Below, in pieces: positions 7,376-16,011 of a stretch of 35,346 nucleotides of DNA. Under the pieces are notes generated by a model. The model saw only the letters and a list, made by a program, of their open reading frames with translations. It was not told the origin of the DNA and did no database searches. This stretch comes from Enterovibrio norvegicus DSM 15893 (GTDB taxonomy: Bacteria; Pseudomonadota; Gammaproteobacteria; Enterobacterales; Vibrionaceae): positions 1 through 35,346 of the forward strand of contig NZ_FOWR01000049.1 in assembly GCF_900115495.1 (NCBI RefSeq), written 5' to 3'. Numbering within the stretch: the stretch's first letter is position 1; each line of letters begins with the position of its first letter. A program made the position numbers and the translations under genes.

Positions 7376-8401
7376 ATGAAAAAGACAATTCTAGCTTTGG
7401 CAGTTCCAGCTCTTCTAGTCGCTGGTGCAGCAAACGCAGCAACTGTATACGACCAAGATGGTGTATCTGTCACTATTGGCGGTGCAGCAGAAGTTCAGAT
7501 TTTTCAAGATTATGAATTTAACGGCGAAGACAAAGACCTTGATGTTCGTCTAGACGACGGCGAACTAAATTTTGGTATTGATGTTGCGGTGAGCGATGAT
7601 CTGACAGCGCTTGGATACTTCGATTTTGAAAACGAAGGCAACGACGTCAAAAATACCGAACTTTGGGCTGGCTTCAAAGGCGGTTTTGGCCAAGTGACTG
7701 CCGGACGTATGTATACTTTTTGGGATGATACGAATATCAATGAAGATATCGAATTAGGACTAGAAGGTGTGAATGGTAGCCTCCCAGCGAGCGGTGATAA
7801 TGTAATTAAGTACCGTTATGATGGCGATGCGTTTTGGTTTGGTATTGCTCATAACCTAAAACAGTCCGGTAGCGAAGAAGAATCATTTGTATCGACTGGT
7901 GGTACTTTGACGCGTAATGTAACTGTCAATGAAGCATCTCATACTGATGCTGGCGTAGGTACATCAATCGCTGGTTTGGATCTTAGCGCATACTTCTTGA
8001 CTGCTGAGCAGACTCCAATCGAAAATGGCGCTAAAAAAGCTAAATCAGACAAAGACGCATTCCAGTTAAGTGCTGTTTACAACATGGATGCGTTCACTCT
8101 TGGTGCATCTTACACTGATTTTGAAGAGAAAGACGGCGGCGTTCAGGACAAAGCAAATTCTGGTCACTACGTAGAGTTGTTAGCGGGTTATGGTGTTGGT
8201 GACTTCCAATACTACTTGGGATACAACTTTGGTGAAAACGACGACGACTCTGATGGCAGCAACATTTATGCAAACGCAACATACAAAATGCATAGTAATG
8301 TGAAGACTTATGTAGAGTTGGGTTGGGCAGAGAAACAAGTGAAAAACGCGAAGTCTGATGACGCGACTGGTTTCTTAGTAGGTATGGAAGTTAAATTCTA
8401 A
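7376..8401 (+). CDS. OmpU-like outer-membrane porin (Gram-negative porin family)
   Basis: This is a 341-residue precursor with a clear signal peptide, MKKTILALAVPALLVAGAANA, and probable cleavage before ATVYDQDG. The mature part is acidic with alternating beta-strand patterns. Motifs include ELWAGFKGGFGQVTAGRMYTFW, and the C-terminus is GMEVKF with a terminal phenylalanine, as BAM substrates have. This is the 16-stranded trimeric general porin type of Vibrionaceae (OmpU/OmpT/OmpL group). Orthology with a specific porin cannot be decided by eye. It is monocistronic, with an AAAGGCAG ribosome-binding site and a strong terminator. ToxR control is a reasonable expectation for the class but unproven here. 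Confidence 0.9.
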   Translation: MKKTILALAVPALLVAGAANAATVYDQDGVSVTIGGAAEVQIFQDYEFNGEDKDLDVRLDDGELNFGIDVAVSDDLTALGYFDFENEGNDVKNTELWAGFKGGFGQVTAGRMYTFWDDTNINEDIELGLEGVNGSLPASGDNVIKYRYDGDAFWFGIAHNLKQSGSEEESFVSTGGTLTRNVTVNEASHTDAGVGTSIAGLDLSAYFLTAEQTPIENGAKKAKSDKDAFQLSAVYNMDAFTLGASYTDFEEKDGGVQDKANSGHYVELLAGYGVGDFQYYLGYNFGENDDDSDGSNIYANATYKMHSNVKTYVELGWAEKQVKNAKSDDATGFLVGMEVKF

Positions 8402-8423
8402 CTTACTTGTACACTAAAAGTAA

Positions 8424-8451
8424 AAAAGCTGCCTATCCAAGGCAGCTTTTT
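8424..8451 (+). terminator. Rho-independent terminator after the porin gene
   Basis: AAAAGCTGCC pairs with GGCAGCTTTT around a TATCCAA loop, followed by T residues. It lies 23 bp after the porin stop codon. Confidence 0.9.
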
Positions 8452-8474
8452 GTTTATCTGAGAGAACGATTCTA

Positions 8475-9110
8475 ATGAAAGTAATAGTATTTTTTTGTGC
8501 TTTTATCTTTTCTAGTTCAATGGTGGTGGCGTCTGAAATTGAAGTAGGCGCTGGCTTACAGGTGCTAGTACTTAATGGGAATAAGGTAGAGGCTAATAGT
8601 GGGGAGACTCTCAGCTTAAACAATGGTGACAACCAATTAGTTGTTAGATACAAGTCCATCTTAGATCAGGGTTCTAAAACAAAACTTTTTGAGTCAAAAC
8701 CATACGTTTTCCAATTTACTGACATTGGTAAAGATCTTTCTATCTCTATAGAGCGTTTTAGGAAGTATATTAAAGCTGAAAGAGCTTTTGAGAAGGGCAA
8801 AGTTAGCTGGTCAATTGAAAATTCTGCTGGCAAAAATATCAGGTTTCATGTTGATGTACTTCCTGGCAACCCTGGTCTGTTTCCTTACGGTGACCTACCA
8901 AAAGCTGTTTCAGTTTATAACAAAAATAACGGCATTTATTTTGACGGCCAGGAAATTAAAGACCTCAATGAAGAGGTCGTGGTTGCAGTATCAAAGACTG
9001 GTGATGTGGAATTAACCGGAGACGCTCTGGCACAACTCAAACTTTGGTACACTAAAGCAACCAAAGAAGAACGTAAGACATTCCGTAAGTGGATGATTGA
9101 TCAAGAGTGA
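8475..9110 (+). CDS. DUF2057 (YccT/CsgI-like) secreted protein
   Basis: This is a 211-residue protein with an N-terminal signal peptide (MKVIVFFCAFIFSSSMVVAS), so it is probably periplasmic. The layout follows the DUF2057/YccT family: an early VLVLNG and an NGDNQLVVRY strand segment, a central SKPYVFQF region, and a C-terminal LAQLKLWYTKATKEERKTFRKWM helix. The E. coli member YccT (CsgI) inhibits curli subunit assembly; function in Vibrionaceae is not established. Base composition looks more AT-rich than its neighbours. It lies between two terminators, so it is probably a single-gene unit. Confidence 0.82.
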   Translation: MKVIVFFCAFIFSSSMVVASEIEVGAGLQVLVLNGNKVEANSGETLSLNNGDNQLVVRYKSILDQGSKTKLFESKPYVFQFTDIGKDLSISIERFRKYIKAERAFEKGKVSWSIENSAGKNIRFHVDVLPGNPGLFPYGDLPKAVSVYNKNNGIYFDGQEIKDLNEEVVVAVSKTGDVELTGDALAQLKLWYTKATKEERKTFRKWMIDQE

Positions 9111-9125
9111 TCGTAAAGAATTTTA

Positions 9126-9150
9126 GATAAACGCCCAGTGGGCGTTTATC
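9126..9150. terminator. Bidirectional terminator hairpin
   Basis: A perfect 11-bp stem GATAAACGCCC / GGGCGTTTATC with a 3-nt loop sits between the convergent DUF2057 gene and the DksA-like gene. It can serve both strands, although the T-tract is short. Confidence 0.75.
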
Positions 9151-9157
9151 TCGTTAT

Positions 9158-9502
9158 TCAAGAATGGTAATAGCGACTGTGTACTCGACATTCTTGGCAA
9201 CGCGGCTCTGTCGGATCTTCAATGATATCTTGAAGATCGATAGGCTCCTCGCAATCAGCGCAGTAGCCAAACAATCCCGTGTGAATAGCACATAAGGCGG
9301 CGTCGATACGCTCAAGCCTAAAGCCATCATCATGGAGATCGTCGCTTTCTCTGCGACATAGCTTAATCAGGTGTGCAGTCGGCACGCTGGAAACATCTTG
9401 GCCCGTTAACCTTATCAGCGCATCTTCTAATCGACTGCGAACTACTTCCTTCTCGTTCATCAGTTTTTTTTGTAGCTGTGCTACCTTTTCTATATCAAGC
9501 AT
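9158..9502 (-). CDS. TraR/DksA-family zinc-finger protein
   Basis: From the ATG at 9502 this is 114 residues: an N-terminal coiled-coil-like helix (MLDIEKVAQLQKKLMNEKEV) and a C-terminal C4 zinc finger with cysteines 81, 84, 102 and 105 (GYCADCEEPI ... RCQECR). This is the DksA/TraR fold that inserts into the RNA polymerase secondary channel. It is shorter than DksA (about 150 residues) and lacks the longer N-terminal region, so it is probably a paralogue rather than DksA itself. An upstream in-frame start at 9577 adds 25 residues without a convincing ribosome-binding site. It is convergent with the DUF2057 gene and divergent from the ybaN group. Confidence 0.87.
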   Translation of the reverse strand: MLDIEKVAQLQKKLMNEKEVVRSRLEDALIRLTGQDVSSVPTAHLIKLCRRESDDLHDDGFRLERIDAALCAIHTGLFGYCADCEEPIDLQDIIEDPTEPRCQECRVHSRYYHS

Positions 9503-9678
9503 GGTTTTGTCTTCGTGCGCCTCAAGTATCCGTATTAGTCTATTTCGAATTCGTATACAGGCTCTGACATATATCAATTCCAGTGGATAAACCCTGAAAT
9601 TTGTCGGTATTTAGGGGGCGTTGAAACGGGTATATTGACAAACCACCTACAGGCGTACACGAAAAGAAGGACATAATC

Positions 9679-9795
9679 ATGGATGCCAACTACAAAGACC
9701 CTTTTAGCTTTGCCCACTTTCTAGGATTGATTGCGGTCATTCTCCTGCCCACGTTGCCAGCGACACTCACGTGGATAAAAATGCTCAGCAGCTAG
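9679..9795 (+). CDS. Small membrane protein, 38 residues, unknown function
   Basis: An ATG at 9679, preceded by AGAAGGACATAATC with AAGGA at good spacing, opens a 38-codon frame that reads MDANYKDPFSFAHFLGLIAV, continues with a hydrophobic segment and ends WIKMLSS. It is predicted to have one transmembrane helix (about residues 13-34). The stop is 14 bp before the ybaN start and its ribosome-binding site, so it could be co-transcribed with ybaN. I do not recognise a family. A good ribosome-binding site, an amphipathic-free single helix and the operon-like spacing support it being real; no homology evidence is available here. Confidence 0.6.
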   Translation: MDANYKDPFSFAHFLGLIAVILLPTLPATLTWIKMLSS

Positions 9796-9809
9796 GTTAG
9801 GAGGGAAGA

Positions 9810-10208
9810 GTGGGGAGTTCGCTTAAGCGATTAATATTGGTTGCGCTAGGGTGGTTATGTGTCGTCCTGGGGGTCATCGGTATTTTTCTCCCTCTTCTGC
9901 CTACAACACCGTTTATTCTTCTTGCCAGTGCGTGCTTCATGCGCGGCTCTCCAACCATTGCCAACTGGCTACATCAGCACCCCAAATTTGGGCCCATTCT
10001 TTATCAATGGCATCATCACCGTGCGATTGATCGCCGGGTGAAGCGTCGAGCCAATGTCTGCATTGTATTAAGTTTCACGTTCTCAATCTTTGTGGTGCCA
10101 GAAACATGGCAGAAAATCATGCTGATAAGTATGGCAACGGTACTTTTAATTTGGTTTAACCGTTTGCCTGAAGTCGAAGCAGTTGCCCACACCCCTGAAA
10201 ATACATAA
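9810..10208 (+). CDS. ybaN: YbaN family inner-membrane protein (DUF454)
   Basis: This 132-residue protein has the DUF454 signature: an N-terminal membrane segment leading into GVIGIFLPLLPTTPFILLA, then a cytoplasmic region with HPKFGPILYQWHHHRAIDRR, and two more membrane helices. Function is unknown. The start is GTG at 9810, chosen because a strong TAGGAGGG precedes it. E. coli also has ybaN immediately upstream of apt, so position supports orthology. Confidence 0.88.
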   Translation: MGSSLKRLILVALGWLCVVLGVIGIFLPLLPTTPFILLASACFMRGSPTIANWLHQHPKFGPILYQWHHHRAIDRRVKRRANVCIVLSFTFSIFVVPETWQKIMLISMATVLLIWFNRLPEVEAVAHTPENT

Positions 10209-10319
10209 CATGGCAGCAGAGCAAACCTAAGGGGCTTTGTTGTGTGTGTTATTCCGACGCATCAATACTGTCTCAGTCCTCCCTATATTGTTGGAAACCA
10301 CATTGAGTGGTGAATCATT

Positions 10320-10865
10320 ATGAGCCAAGACAAAATCGCATTTATCAAAGACAACATCAAATCCGTTCCTGACTACCCAAAGCCAGGCATTATTTTCCGT
10401 GACATCACCAGTTTGATGGAAAACGCGGAAGCGTATCAGGCAACGATTGCGATGCTAGTGGAAAAGTACCGAGATCAAGGCTTTACTAAGATTGTGGGGA
10501 CTGAGTCCCGTGGTTTCCTATTTGGCGCGCCACTTGCGCTTGAATTGGGTGTGGGTTTCGTACCTGTTCGTAAGCCAGGAAAACTGCCTCGCGAAGTGAT
10601 CAGCGAAAGTTATGCATTGGAGTACGGCGAAGACACGTTAGAGATTCATGTCGACGCGATTGTTGAAGGTGATAAAGTGTTGATGGTTGACGATTTACTC
10701 GCAACTGGCGGTACGATTGAAGCGACCACCAAGCTGATTCGCCGTTTGGGCGGTGATGTGGCACATGCTGCGTTTATCATCAATCTACCTGAAATCGGTG
10801 GTGAGATTCGACTGCAATCACTTGGCTTAGAGGTTTATAGCCTGTGTGAATTTGAAGGTCATTAA
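10320..10865 (+). CDS. apt: Adenine phosphoribosyltransferase
   Basis: This is a 181-residue type I phosphoribosyltransferase. It condenses adenine with PRPP to give AMP in purine salvage. Diagnostic features are the [19 protein letters not shown] N-terminus ([18 protein letters not shown]), [14 protein letters not shown], and the PRPP loop [13 protein letters not shown] near residue 121-133. The length equals the usual bacterial size. It starts at ATG 10320. A terminator separates it from dnaX, so the two may be transcribed separately. Confidence 0.96.
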   Translation: MSQDKIAFIKDNIKSVPDYPKPGIIFRDITSLMENAEAYQATIAMLVEKYRDQGFTKIVGTESRGFLFGAPLALELGVGFVPVRKPGKLPREVISESYALEYGEDTLEIHVDAIVEGDKVLMVDDLLATGGTIEATTKLIRRLGGDVAHAAFIINLPEIGGEIRLQSLGLEVYSLCEFEGH

Positions 10866-10903
10866 TTGTCAATATAATTACGTGTTTAAACGTCGTGAAC
10901 GAT

Positions 10904-10934
10904 AGAGCGTGATTCGTGAGATCGCGCTCTTTTT
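10904..10934 (+). terminator. Rho-independent terminator between apt and dnaX
   Basis: The stem AGAGCGTGAT / ATCGCGCTCT (one T-G pair) with loop TCGTGAG is followed by TTTTT. It ends about 48 bp before the dnaX start. Confidence 0.8.
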
Positions 10935-10981
10935 GTCTCTGTGCTAGGATGGCGGCAATATATGAAAAGATTTTATAACCT

Positions 10982-13270
10982 ATGAGTTATCAGGTACTAG
11001 CCCGCAAATGGCGTCCGCATCAATTTAAAGATGTGGTGGGTCAATCGCATGTTTTAACTGCGTTAGCCAATGCCTTAGATCACAATCGCCTTCACCATGC
11101 TTACCTCTTTAGCGGTACACGCGGTGTAGGTAAAACGACGATTGCCCGCATTTTCGCAAAAGGTCTGAACTGCGAACAAGGTGTCACATCAACACCTTGT
11201 GGTGTGTGTTCTACCTGCCAAGAAATCGATCAAGGTCGATTTGTCGACTTGCTTGAAATCGATGCGGCATCGCGTACAAAAGTCGAAGATACAAGGGATC
11301 TTCTTGATAACGTCCAATACAAGCCAGCGCGTGGACGTTACAAAGTTTACCTTATTGACGAAGTCCACATGCTGTCTCGTCATAGCTTCAATGCGCTCCT
11401 TAAAACGCTTGAAGAGCCGCCTGAATACGTCAAATTCCTGCTCGCGACAACTGATCCACAGAAGCTGCCCGTCACTATTCTCTCTCGATGCCTTCAATTC
11501 CATTTGAAGCACCTGGATACGACCCAGATCAAGCATCAGTTAGAACACGTGCTGACGGAAGAGACCGTCGCTTCTGAGCCTCGTGCGCTTTCTTTGATTG
11601 CAAGGGCGGCTGAAGGCAGTATGCGTGACGCGCTCTCTCTGACCGACCAAGCAATAGCGCTTGGAAATGGCGCCGTGAACGAAGCACAAGTAACAGAAAT
11701 GCTAGGTACGTTGAGTACTGACCAAGCCCTGTTGCTGCTGGAAACCCTTTCAAGCGGTGATGCGAACTTAGTCATGCAATGCCTGACTCAGCTTGCCGAA
11801 GTTGGCGTTGAGTGGGATGGCTTACTCAAAGAAATTGCGAGCCAGTTGCATCGTGTAGCGATGGCACAAGCATTGCCAGAATCTGTAGATACGTCATCAC
11901 CCGACGCAGAACGTGTGACAATGCTGTCTCACGCGCTCACGCCTCAAGACACGCAGTTGTTCTACCAAATTGTGCTACAAGGCCGACAAGATTTGCCTTA
12001 CGCCCCAGATGGGCGAGCAGGGTTAGAGATGGTGCTACTGAGAATGCTGGCGTTTAGACCCGTAACCTCGACGCATTTCGAGCCAGAAGCCATTTCTGTG
12101 CCGTCTACAGAGCCGGGCCAGCGAGTTGCCGCATCGCCATCACAAGCAGCGCCTAGTGCGCAGGTCGCGCCCGTTCAGGATAGAATCGCGTCTTTAAAAG
12201 CGCAGGTTGCATCAAGTCGCGCACAGCCGCCAATACAACCTCAAACGGCCCCAACATCTGCTCAGCCAGCAATGTCGGTAATGCCTGAAAACGCACCAAG
12301 CAATCAGTCTCCAAGTGCGTACACGCCAGCGAGTGCCCCTGCAAGCGGTGCTGAGCCACAAGCGCCGATCCGCCCGCACACTGCAGATGTTGACCCTCAA
12401 CTGTCATCGCATATGGCAGCGATGGAGCAAGATGCGCAGCGTGAATATGACGATGATGGCCGTGATGACAATGCGCCATCACCGATGCAGCAAGCGCCAA
12501 GTCATGCCTATGCGCCGCAAGGGCAACAATCTTCTGCTCCGAGTGAGCGTCCGTCTTCTGCGGGCGATTTGCTCGCGGCGAGAAACATGCTGCGTAGCAG
12601 AGCGCGTCAGCAGGAGGGGCAGCCGCCAAAAAAGGGTAGTCCGGCATCTGCCGGTCGTGAGTCCACGTCGGTGCTAGACAGGATCGCAGCAAAGCATAAG
12701 CCTGCGGATCCTGCTTCGTTTCAGCAACTTACCACGTCAGGTGCGACGCCGGTAAAAAGTGATGATGCATACCGTTGGCAGCCGACAAAAATTGACGCGA
12801 CAACGCCAGCGATTGTTGTCACGCCAGAAAAAATCAAGAAGGCGTTGCTTCATGACCGAACGCCTGAAATGCGGAAAAAGCTTGAGCAAGAATCCATTGA
12901 TCAAGATGAGTGGTGCCGTATCGCCAATGCATTAGACGTTCCTCGTCTGGTGAAGCAAATGGCATTGAATGCATCCATGAAGAAAGAGGGGAACGATGTT
13001 GTGTTAACCCTTCGATCTGAGCAAGCGCACTTGAACAAAGATAAAGCGCAAACGCTACTTGCTGATGGGCTAAGCCAATTAATCGGTTCTCCAATCAATT
13101 TAACGATTGAGCTAGGAGAGCAAGGGGTTACACCGCTAGAATGGCGAGATAAACTCTACACAGAAAAACTCACTCAAGCGGGCCAAAGCTTGAGTGATGA
13201 TCCTAATGTTCGCTTTATCTGTCAGCGTTTTTCTGCTGAGTTAGATGAAGAAAGCATTCGACCAATATAA
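10982..13270 (+). CDS. dnaX: DNA polymerase III subunits tau and gamma
   Basis: This 762-residue protein is the clamp-loader ATPase and the organiser of the polymerase III holoenzyme. The N-terminal AAA+ module has Walker [10 protein letters not shown] near residue 45-53, a zinc module (CEQ...CGVCSTC near 64-80), Walker B LIDEVH and the SRC motif. The C-terminal domain V (from about residue 610) binds the polymerase alpha subunit. Between about 370 and 600 is a long P/Q/A/S-rich linker that makes the protein longer than E. coli tau (643). The linker contains a slippery AAAAAAG with flanking stimulators that should give a gamma form of about 552 residues. It is followed by ybaB and recR, as in E. 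coli. Confidence 0.97.
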   Translation: MSYQVLARKWRPHQFKDVVGQSHVLTALANALDHNRLHHAYLFSGTRGVGKTTIARIFAKGLNCEQGVTSTPCGVCSTCQEIDQGRFVDLLEIDAASRTKVEDTRDLLDNVQYKPARGRYKVYLIDEVHMLSRHSFNALLKTLEEPPEYVKFLLATTDPQKLPVTILSRCLQFHLKHLDTTQIKHQLEHVLTEETVASEPRALSLIARAAEGSMRDALSLTDQAIALGNGAVNEAQVTEMLGTLSTDQALLLLETLSSGDANLVMQCLTQLAEVGVEWDGLLKEIASQLHRVAMAQALPESVDTSSPDAERVTMLSHALTPQDTQLFYQIVLQGRQDLPYAPDGRAGLEMVLLRMLAFRPVTSTHFEPEAISVPSTEPGQRVAASPSQAAPSAQVAPVQDRIASLKAQVASSRAQPPIQPQTAPTSAQPAMSVMPENAPSNQSPSAYTPASAPASGAEPQAPIRPHTADVDPQLSSHMAAMEQDAQREYDDDGRDDNAPSPMQQAPSHAYAPQGQQSSAPSERPSSAGDLLAARNMLRSRARQQEGQPPKKGSPASAGRESTSVLDRIAAKHKPADPASFQQLTTSGATPVKSDDAYRWQPTKIDATTPAIVVTPEKIKKALLHDRTPEMRKKLEQESIDQDEWCRIANALDVPRLVKQMALNASMKKEGNDVVLTLRSEQAHLNKDKAQTLLADGLSQLIGSPINLTIELGEQGVTPLEWRDKLYTEKLTQAGQSLSDDPNVRFICQRFSAELDEESIRPI
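12612..12654 (+). promoter_or_regulatory. Programmed -1 ribosomal frameshift cassette in dnaX
   Basis: Three elements occur in the right order: a Shine-Dalgarno-like AGGAGG at 12612-12617; the slippery heptamer A AAA AAG at 12628-12634, in the correct frame (codons 550-551 are AAA AAG); and, six bases later, the hairpin CCGGC-ATCT-GCCGG at 12641-12654. After slipping back one base the next codons are GGG TAG, so translation adds glycine and stops. This matches the E. coli dnaX arrangement that makes gamma. Confidence 0.85.
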
Positions 13271-13296
13271 CCACCCAAGCTAAAAGAGAGAGAATT

Positions 13297-13626
13297 ATGT
13301 TTGGTAAAGGCGGAATGGGCAACCTGATGAAGCAAGCGCAGCAGATGCAAGAGCGCATGCAAAAAATGCAGGAAGAAATCGCAAACATGGAAGTCACCGG
13401 TGAAGCCGGTGCTGGCCTTGTTAAAGTCACCATTACAGGCAGCCACAGTGTGCGTCGTGTCGAGATCGACGACAGCCTAATGGAAGATGACAAAGACATG
13501 CTTGAAGACTTGGTTGCAGCTGCGTTTAACGATGCTGCGCGCCGTGTTGAAGAAGCACAAAAAGACAAAATGGGCGACGTCACTGGCGGCATGCAAATGC
13601 CTCCTGGCTTCAAAATGCCATTCTAA
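13297..13626 (+). CDS. ybaB: YbaB/EbfC nucleoid-associated protein
   Basis: This 109-residue protein has the typical [20 protein letters not shown] start, the [21 protein letters not shown] core and a Met/Pro/Gly-rich tail. YbaB (EbfC) dimers bind DNA as a small nucleoid-associated factor. It lies between dnaX and recR, the almost universal bacterial context, 26 bp after dnaX with an AGAGAGAG ribosome-binding region, so it is probably in the same transcript. Confidence 0.96.
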   Translation: MFGKGGMGNLMKQAQQMQERMQKMQEEIANMEVTGEAGAGLVKVTITGSHSVRRVEIDDSLMEDDKDMLEDLVAAAFNDAARRVEEAQKDKMGDVTGGMQMPPGFKMPF

Positions 13627-13644
13627 CGACGACGTTTATTCATT

Positions 13645-14247
13645 ATGCGTACAAGCCAATTGCTTGAACAGTTGATGGAATCGCTACGTTGCCTGCCTGG
13701 GGTCGGTCCTAAGTCAGCGCAACGTATGGCATTTCATTTATTGCAGAGAAATCGTCAAGGCGGCATTAAGTTGTCCGAGGCGCTGGAATCTGCCATGACA
13801 GACATTGGCCATTGCGAGAAATGCCGTACGTTTACCGAAGAAGACGTTTGTGCAATCTGTGCCAATCCTCGTCGCCAAGAGAACGGTCAAATTTGTGTGG
13901 TAGAAAGTCCGGCTGATATTGCCGCGATTGAAGCCACTGGACAGTACTCTGGCCGCTATTTCGTGCTAATGGGGCATTTGTCGCCATTAGATGGCATTGG
14001 TCCTTCTGACATTGGTCTTGATTTGCTTGAAAAACGCTTAGAAACCGAAACGATTTCTGAGTTGATTCTCGCAACCAATCCAACGGTGGAAGGTGAAGCC
14101 ACGGCACATTACATCAGTGAGTTATGCTTAGAGCATGAAGTCATTGCCAGTCGGATTGCGCATGGCGTACCGATGGGTGGTGAACTTGAACTTGTTGATG
14201 GAACAACGCTATCTCACTCTATCGTCGGTAGACATCGACTACGATAA
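13645..14247 (+). CDS. recR: Recombination mediator protein RecR
   Basis: This 200-residue protein acts with RecF/RecO to load RecA on SSB-coated gaps. The N-terminal helix-hairpin-helix is [20 protein letters not shown], the C4 zinc finger is CEKC ... CAIC at about 57-72, and the Toprim domain follows from about residue 80 ([15 protein letters not shown]). Length is standard. It begins 18 bp after ybaB and ends the dnaX-ybaB-recR unit at a terminator. Confidence 0.97.
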   Translation: MRTSQLLEQLMESLRCLPGVGPKSAQRMAFHLLQRNRQGGIKLSEALESAMTDIGHCEKCRTFTEEDVCAICANPRRQENGQICVVESPADIAAIEATGQYSGRYFVLMGHLSPLDGIGPSDIGLDLLEKRLETETISELILATNPTVEGEATAHYISELCLEHEVIASRIAHGVPMGGELELVDGTTLSHSIVGRHRLR

Positions 14248-14265
14248 CTGACTGACCAGATAGAC

Positions 14266-14296
14266 AAGAAAGGCCGCATTCAGCGGCCTTTCTTTT
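14266..14296. terminator. Bidirectional terminator between recR and toxS
   Basis: A 12-bp perfect stem AAGAAAGGCCGC / GCGGCCTTTCTT with an ATTCA loop, with Ts on the plus strand and As before it, can terminate recR on the plus strand and toxRS on the minus strand. Confidence 0.85.
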
Positions 14297-14357
14297 ATCT
14301 CAAAAAACATTCAACAGCGTTTATTGACGATTGCAGGTATGTATTTGTGCAGAATAT

Positions 14358-14873
14358 TTAGCCTTGGTTATAGAGAACCATAGAACCGTGGTTAAGGCTG
14401 GTCAGCAGCAAAGCACTGCTACTGAGCACATCAATGCGTCGCACTTTTTCAGCGCCCATTCGATAGAAGGTTCGCACGAGCGCTAAGTCATCTGCAGAAA
14501 ACTCTGACGTGTCGCCAGTGGTCACGTCTTTCAATTCACCTAACTTTAAGCGCAAGTAGCCGCCGCTGACCTCCCACTCACCAGACTCGGAAACTGACAT
14601 GATCACTTGAATGTTATCGACTTCATTCTTGAGAATGATTTGGGTATCGCGTGAATAGGTGTTGTTCGGTAAAAACACCATGTTACTGTGCTGTTCGGTT
14701 GCCGTTATACCGGTTACATTGCGGTATGTTGACTCTTCAATGTAATTCACCGTGTTTGATTTCCATTCACGGGAAAGTAACAAGGTCGACGTACGCACAT
14801 CTTCCCCCAAGAATACCCAGCAGCTTCCTATGATGGTGAGGAGCAGCAGAAGGTATGGGCTGTAGCGCTTCAT
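14358..14873 (-). CDS. toxS: Transmembrane regulatory protein ToxS
   Basis: This is a 171-residue protein with a single N-terminal membrane helix (YSPYLLLLLTIIGSCWVFLG) and a periplasmic domain. It aligns with V. cholerae ToxS at LxSREWxS, VSESGEWEVSGGYL and the C-terminal LLLTSLNHGSMVLY. ToxS stabilises and activates ToxR in the periplasm and, in some Vibrio, helps sense bile salts. An in-frame ATG at 14909 would overlap the toxR stop and add 12 residues; I prefer 14873 because GAAGAGACC precedes it and the length then matches ToxS. It is translated just after toxR, so the two form an operon. Confidence 0.93.
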   Translation of the reverse strand: MKRYSPYLLLLLTIIGSCWVFLGEDVRTSTLLLSREWKSNTVNYIEESTYRNVTGITATEQHSNMVFLPNNTYSRDTQIILKNEVDNIQVIMSVSESGEWEVSGGYLRLKLGELKDVTTGDTSEFSADDLALVRTFYRMGAEKVRRIDVLSSSALLLTSLNHGSMVLYNQG

Positions 14874-14899
14874 TTGGTCTCTTCGGCGTGGCGTTGTGA

Positions 14900-15811
14900 T
14901 TAGCGACATAATGAATGACTCTCCTCTTGGCTGGTGAGCAGAACATAGGTGAGGTTATCGTCAGTGTCTTTGTCGAAGTGGATATAGTTCAGCGAAATTT
15001 GGTTATCTTGGCCGCCTGTCACGATCACTTCACTGAGCGAGCGAGACGATCCGTAATAATCCATGTATTTCACGACGCATCGCTCGACCATAGGTTGCCA
15101 CTTTTCAATCCGCGCATTATTAATGGGAATATATACCGAGACGTCTTGCACTTGGAAAAACGCCTTAAAAGCTTCAGATTTCGGCGTGGAGGCAGCATAA
15201 AAGATAAGGGGCACTAAAAAGGCAAGAATCAACGCAAACCAAGAGCCTAATGGCATTTTTGTGGATGTGTAAACAGGACCGTCAATCGCAGGGTTTGTCG
15301 AGGCGCCGCTTGGCACCGATGCAGGCTCAACGCTAAGCGTATCAACGGGGGCGGCAGGCGACTGAGTCAACTTATCGCTGGCAGGTGCGTCACTGCTCGT
15401 CACGTCGTCTTGCTGGATAGACGTCGGATCCATCACTGGTGGAGATGGAATATCAACGTCTTGATCATTGTAAGCTTCCACTGAGCATACGACCTGATAG
15501 CCGCGTTTCGGCACGGTTTTGACAAACATCGGGCTTTTGGTCGAATCTTTCAGCGCACGACGAAGCGTAGAAATGGATTGCGTTAGGCTTGAATCATCAA
15601 CTTCAAACCCTTGCTTACGCCAAACGTAATCGTGAATTCGGTGGCGCGTTACGATCGCATGTGGCTCTTCAATCAACACCATTAAAACGCGAGCTTCATT
15701 ACTGCCTAGTCGAATAAGTTCGTCTGCTTCGTGTAGATCGATGACAGAGCTGTCACTAGGAGAAAAGACGAAGCGTTCTCCCAAAAGGTATCGGTTTGAT
15801 TTGTTGAGCAT
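14900..15811 (-). CDS. toxR: Membrane-bound transcriptional regulator ToxR
   Basis: From the ATG at 15811 this is 303 residues. The N-terminal winged-helix DNA-binding domain contains ELIRLGSNEARVL, RKQGFEVDDSSLTQSISTLR and SPMFVKTVPKRGYQVV, all ToxR hallmarks. A Pro/Ser/Asp-rich linker (about 115-185) leads to one transmembrane helix at about 189-207 and a periplasmic domain with VIVTGGQDNQISLNYIH. Cysteines 245 and 302 match the disulfide pair of V. cholerae ToxR. ToxR controls outer-membrane porins and stress responses. A GTG at 15847 would add 12 residues. It is divergent from htpG with about 200 bp between starts. Confidence 0.95.
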   Translation of the reverse strand: MLNKSNRYLLGERFVFSPSDSSVIDLHEADELIRLGSNEARVLMVLIEEPHAIVTRHRIHDYVWRKQGFEVDDSSLTQSISTLRRALKDSTKSPMFVKTVPKRGYQVVCSVEAYNDQDVDIPSPPVMDPTSIQQDDVTSSDAPASDKLTQSPAAPVDTLSVEPASVPSGASTNPAIDGPVYTSTKMPLGSWFALILAFLVPLIFYAASTPKSEAFKAFFQVQDVSVYIPINNARIEKWQPMVERCVVKYMDYYGSSRSLSEVIVTGGQDNQISLNYIHFDKDTDDNLTYVLLTSQEESHSLCR

Positions 15812-15937
15812 TTGTTTACTTAACCTGCTGGAATTCGGGTGTGCCACAAGGAACAGACACTGAATTTAAGTAAAATATGCGACGATTATACCTGAAATGA
15901 GAAAAGCACCTCAAGAAATGAAAAAATGATTTACGAG

Positions 15938-15966
15938 GGTTGAAAAGCAATTCTTCGCCCTTATTT
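15938..15966 (+). promoter_or_regulatory. Candidate sigma-32 heat-shock promoter of htpG
   Basis: GGTTGAAA (-35, 15938-15945) is followed after 11-12 bp by GCCCTTATTT (-10, 15957-15966). This is close to the sigma-32 pattern CTTGAAA - CCCCATnT. It lies about 45 bp before the htpG ATG, as expected for a heat-shock gene. Confidence 0.7.
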
Positions 15967-16011
15967 AAAGAGAGTTATTTAGACTTATTACCATTTGTTT
16001 TTGGGGTTAAA

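Noticed and set aside
9540-9600. LexA-like CTG...CAG near the DksA-like gene
   Set aside because: The half-sites are separated by 14 bases rather than 10, so it is not a valid LexA box.
10866-10981. SRP RNA (ffs) gene between apt and dnaX
   Set aside because: This small RNA lies near dnaX in some relatives, but the 116-bp gap shows only a terminator and no SRP RNA core (GGTCAGGTCCGGAAGGAAGC-like).
12153-12692. Long minus-strand frame opposite the dnaX linker
   Set aside because: The repetitive Pro/Gln/Ala codons of dnaX leave the opposite strand open; no start signal or family pattern.
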